Shown here: piece after piece, positions 53,770-64,000 of the stretch
Numbering within the stretch: position 1 is the first letter of the stretch
How the letters are laid out: each line of letters opens with the position of its first letter
Assembly: GCA_963691815.1 (NCBI GenBank)
Contig: OY829656.1
Coordinates: forward strand, 8,326,752 to 8,390,751
Source of the DNA: Echiichthys vipera
Lineage: Eukaryota > Chordata > Actinopteri > Perciformes > Trachinidae
Reading direction: 5' to 3'
Length of the DNA stretch: 64,000 nucleotides
Position numbers and translations under genes: made by a program
The notes under the pieces: generated by a model
What the model was told of the DNA's origin: nothing
What the model saw: the letters and a program-made list of their open reading frames with translations, nothing else
Database searches by the model: none

Positions 53770-54010
53770 CAATCTTTTTTTTAATTATCTTTATTGAACA
53801 TGTTAAAAAAAACAATACAAAGTAAATAAATGAATAAATGAAGCAAATGAGCAGTTAAAAGGGAAGCAAAAAGAGAAAAACAAGCACATGGGATCCTCAG
53901 AATCCTAAGCAATAAATACATAACTCACATAATATAGTTCATGTTCAAAAGGGATAGGAAGATAGAAACCTTTCTGGTCCTACCCCCGCTTATATTTTTA
54001 AAATGAATTT
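53770..54010 (-). repeat. Probable LINE-tail dispersed repeat
   Basis: Ends with GTTCAAAAGGGATAGGAAGA and TGGTCCTACCCCCGCTT, which I recall from 3' ends of fish LINEs, and starts with an A/T-rich tail. The family call is from memory. Confidence 0.4.
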
Positions 54011-54108
54011 TTTAATTATTAATCATAAACAAAGTAAAAATCAGTTGATATCTGATATCTTACCTTGACTGTTGCTAGAATCCGCCTTTTTTGATGCATT
54101 TCTTTACA

Positions 54109-54110
<2 letters not shown>

Positions 54111-54161
<51 letters not shown>
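54111..54161. repeat. TG microsatellite
   Basis: About 50 bases of pure TG. Confidence 0.95.
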
Positions 54162-54165
<4 letters not shown>

Positions 54166-54632
54166 CAGTGTAATGCACTGGCGGACCAGGGAACATAACA
54201 TTGCAATCTTACTTCTGAAAAGGTTCCTGTTATATCATGTTTTCTTCATAAACTATGTAAAAAAAATACTGATCATGCTTTTTTATTAATTCAAGTGAAC
54301 ATGAAACACAAGCACTCTTTAACAGCCAGTCAGTCTGGGGCTGAACTGAGATCGGAGTCCCCTCCCCAGTAAATCCCTCCCGCCCCTTCCCAGATACTGA
54401 GCTTTTTCTTCTGCATCTAATGTTTTCATTAGGAAACTGGGCGCAACCAAGTGAACGAGGGAAGGATAAGAGCAAGAGAGCGAGCGCGGGGCAACGAGGT
54501 AGAGGGGGAGAGTTGTGGAGGAGTAGAAATCTTTTTGGGTTTAGTCCTGTTCTAAAATTTGAGGGAATTCAGAAGCTGTTTGTGTCTTTTTCTCAAGCAC
54601 TCGTCGTCACCAGCTGCTCGCCAAGTTTCACC

Positions 54633-61946
<7,314 letters not shown>

Positions 61947-64000
61947 ACTGACCTGACATCGTTGGAGGAGGGACCCAAGATGCCTTTTGAACCTGGACAT
62001 AAAGCATTAAATCAATTTCCATGACTTAAATGAAAACTTTTTTAAAATTCCTGTATATTCATATACTGTTATTTGTATCAAAATGAAGTTTTGATCTTAA
62101 CGAGGAGGCACAAGGCCAAGCTTTTCTGCATTATTTACTCATACTAATCCTGTGACAGTCTCCTCTCTTTTCCACTCAAAGCCTTCCTTCCTAGAGTCTT
62201 CCAATGCTTTACAAAGAGATGCATTCACTTTGGTCACCTCTGCTCACTCAATTTTTACCTTTTACCCCTGCCCTTCATCGCCCTCTACTGTCTGCAGACA
62301 AATGACGAAGACACCAAATTACCATAAGGAGATTTATTCTTTATCAAAGCAATTAAAGCAGCATTTTTTTTTTAAACACACAGAGCAGTTTCAGTTGGTA
62401 CAGTAAGAAGGCTTTTCACTGATTCCCTGTAAAAATCCTTGCAGCACAAGGACATTATGCAAAATAGGATCAGGAGAGAGGAAAAGAGTGGCGTAAATCA
62501 CATTTTTCTTCTTATCGATTTGTTTTCTCAACAGGGCACTGAGTTTCAAACTGTATCCACAGAGTTAAGACATCTACAGTATGGTACGCCTCGAGAGCAT
62601 CCATCAGAAAAAACGGCTGAAAAGGAGACATGCTGTTGCTGGTCAAACACTAGCACAATGCCTTTTTTGGAAACACCTAACAGCATCCAGAACATTAACA
62701 CATAAAGAAACATGTCGAGAGGGTTTGCAAGCACGGTCCAATTGGGAATGATCACCGATATCGAGGAACAAATGCCAAAACTGTGATTAGTATTGTAACT
62801 TAGAGAAAAACTACACTTAAATGGACTGTCAAAATCAGTTATTATCCATTTACAAATGATTAACATATAATTACACATCCACTTTATGTTGATTCGGATG
62901 GCGTGAGACAGATTCAGTGAGTCTTAGAAATAACTTAGCTTTTCCACCGATGGAGACATTCAGTGTTTTAAGAATGCAGCAAAGTGGGGGTGAAGTTAAA
63001 ACCTGCCCCAGTTCCAAATCTTCTTCCTTTGCTGCAGTCAATAACGCAAGACTTAAGCCACAACGGAGCATCAAACACAACTGCTGACCTCATTCCACTC
63101 ATCCAGCAAGGGTACGAGCCTGTATACTTGAACAAAGCATTAAGACAACCTACAGGATGCCAAAAGGTACTGCATATCATCTAAAGTTACCATGCCGTCC
63201 ATATAACACTGGGATTATATGATTTTGTACAGTTTAAAGTTCACAACACTCACTGTCCAGAGACAGTCAGGCAGGCCAGGTATACTCTGATTTGGACTGT
63301 GTCATCAGGTGAGCTATTACCAAAAGCTTGTGCATGCACAAATCAGCCAGTAAGGCTCAAGCGCCAAGCTTTGGCAAAAACAGGCTTATACTGTAAAGGT
63401 ACATGCAGAAAAAAGCAAAGGGCTCAAGACTAATAAATTCATCATTTTGGTGGACTCGGAAGATGCCACTTTATATCTCTTTAAAGAAGCTTCTTAATCT
63501 AATCATAATAGTGTTTAAAGAAATACTTAAACATTTTGGGAAATATGCCTTGATTTTGGCTTTCTTTCTCAGAGTGAGGTGGGAAGATGGGTACCACTCG
63601 TGTCTGTGCGTGAAGTATGAAGCTGTGGCAAGGAGGCGATTAGCCTAGCTTAGCATAAAGACTGGAAGGAGAGTGACCGCTGCAACCTGAATGACCAGGA
63701 TCACATGGCTGAAAGGAGGAGGAGGCCTAGCTAACACTAATGCTAGCCAGCTAATCTGCTCTTCCATTGAGACGCGAAGTCCCTCCCCGTCCGGTTTGAT
63801 TACATTTCATATAATTTGCCCAGCACTGGTAATAATAGTTCCTACGGCCAAGTGTTAACTGTGGTTTTCAAAACAGTATAAACTTTCACAATATGTGTAG
63901 CCCAGCTAGTGAGAACTTTATGTATTTTTATTCTTTGTATTTGTTTTTACATAGACTGTGTAAAAGAAGTTGATGTAGCAACATGGCATCATCCATTTGT
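61947..64000. other. Region 3' of plac9, no coding exon seen
   Basis: The plac9 3' UTR should occupy the first part; an ATTAAA lies near 62008. From about 62310 to 63480 the sequence looks unique rather than repetitive, with an AATAAA on the minus strand at 62333-62338, so it may be the 3' UTR of a convergent gene. 63500-63780 is a dispersed repeat also seen elsewhere in the window. Confidence 0.4.
63500..63780 (+). repeat. GCTTAGCATAAAGAC-type dispersed repeat, copy 3
   Basis: AAATACTTAAACATTTTGGG, then TGAAGTATGAAGCTGTGGC and GCCTAGCTTAGCATAAAGAC. Same family as 39390-39770 and 60445-61065. Confidence 0.55.

Larger units (their letters stand above)
48310..54400. other. Intergenic region upstream of plac9
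   Basis: The stretch between the divergent dehydratase-like gene and plac9. It contains a 130-bp dispersed repeat, a decayed LINE at about 49400-51400, a GCTAATATGGATAAC-type short tandem repeat at about 52650-52740, TG, GA and TG microsatellites at 53.4-54.2 kb, and a probable LINE-tail repeat at 53770-54010. No coding exon of a host gene was recognised. Confidence 0.55.

Noticed and set aside
54420..54632. In-frame upstream ATG at 54420 as an alternative plac9 start
   Set aside because: It would bury the signal peptide inside the protein; ATG 54633 has the strong context and gives the expected length.

Overview
This 64 kb window is vertebrate nuclear DNA, almost certainly from a ray-finned fish and probably a percomorph teleost. 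The genes have short exons with GT-AG introns. Dinucleotide microsatellites are dense, and old transposon relics and dispersed repeats fill most of the space between exons. The repeat types (hAT-like TIR elements, a Rex1-type LINE, GCTAACA-rich repeats) are ones I associate with teleosts; that association comes from memory and was not searched.

Layout, left to right. 1-7195 is the 5' end of rhoq (TC10 small GTPase, minus strand): exons 1 and 2 are present and the rest lies left of the window. About 7.6-18.3 kb is gene-free and holds TIR elements, dispersed repeats and three long TG/CA tracts. 18533-20730 is a complete three-exon paired-like homeobox gene of Mix/Mxtx type (minus strand). 20.9-25.0 kb is intergenic, with a large GATA/TA microsatellite. 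25175-30193 is a complete four-exon tmem254 (plus strand, 123 aa). 32925-48131 is a complete eleven-exon gene (minus strand) for a 714-residue PLP-dependent serine/threonine dehydratase-like protein with a C-terminal ACT domain and an unusual Pro/Ser-rich N-terminus ending in a hydrophobic segment. 49.4-51.4 kb holds a decayed Rex1-like LINE. 54633-61946 is a three-exon plac9 (plus strand, about 98 aa, secreted). 62-64 kb has no recognisable coding exon and may carry the 3' UTR of a convergent gene.

Tmem254 and plac9 are neighbours in mammals too, so this is a conserved block. The notable difference is the dehydratase gene sitting between them on the opposite strand. I joined its eleven exons by eye, and every junction is phase-compatible. 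Its N-terminal exon and its altered cofactor-binding loops make it the best candidate for something undescribed here.

All exon boundaries, homologies and repeat families were assigned by reading the sequence. No alignment, database search or expression evidence was available.
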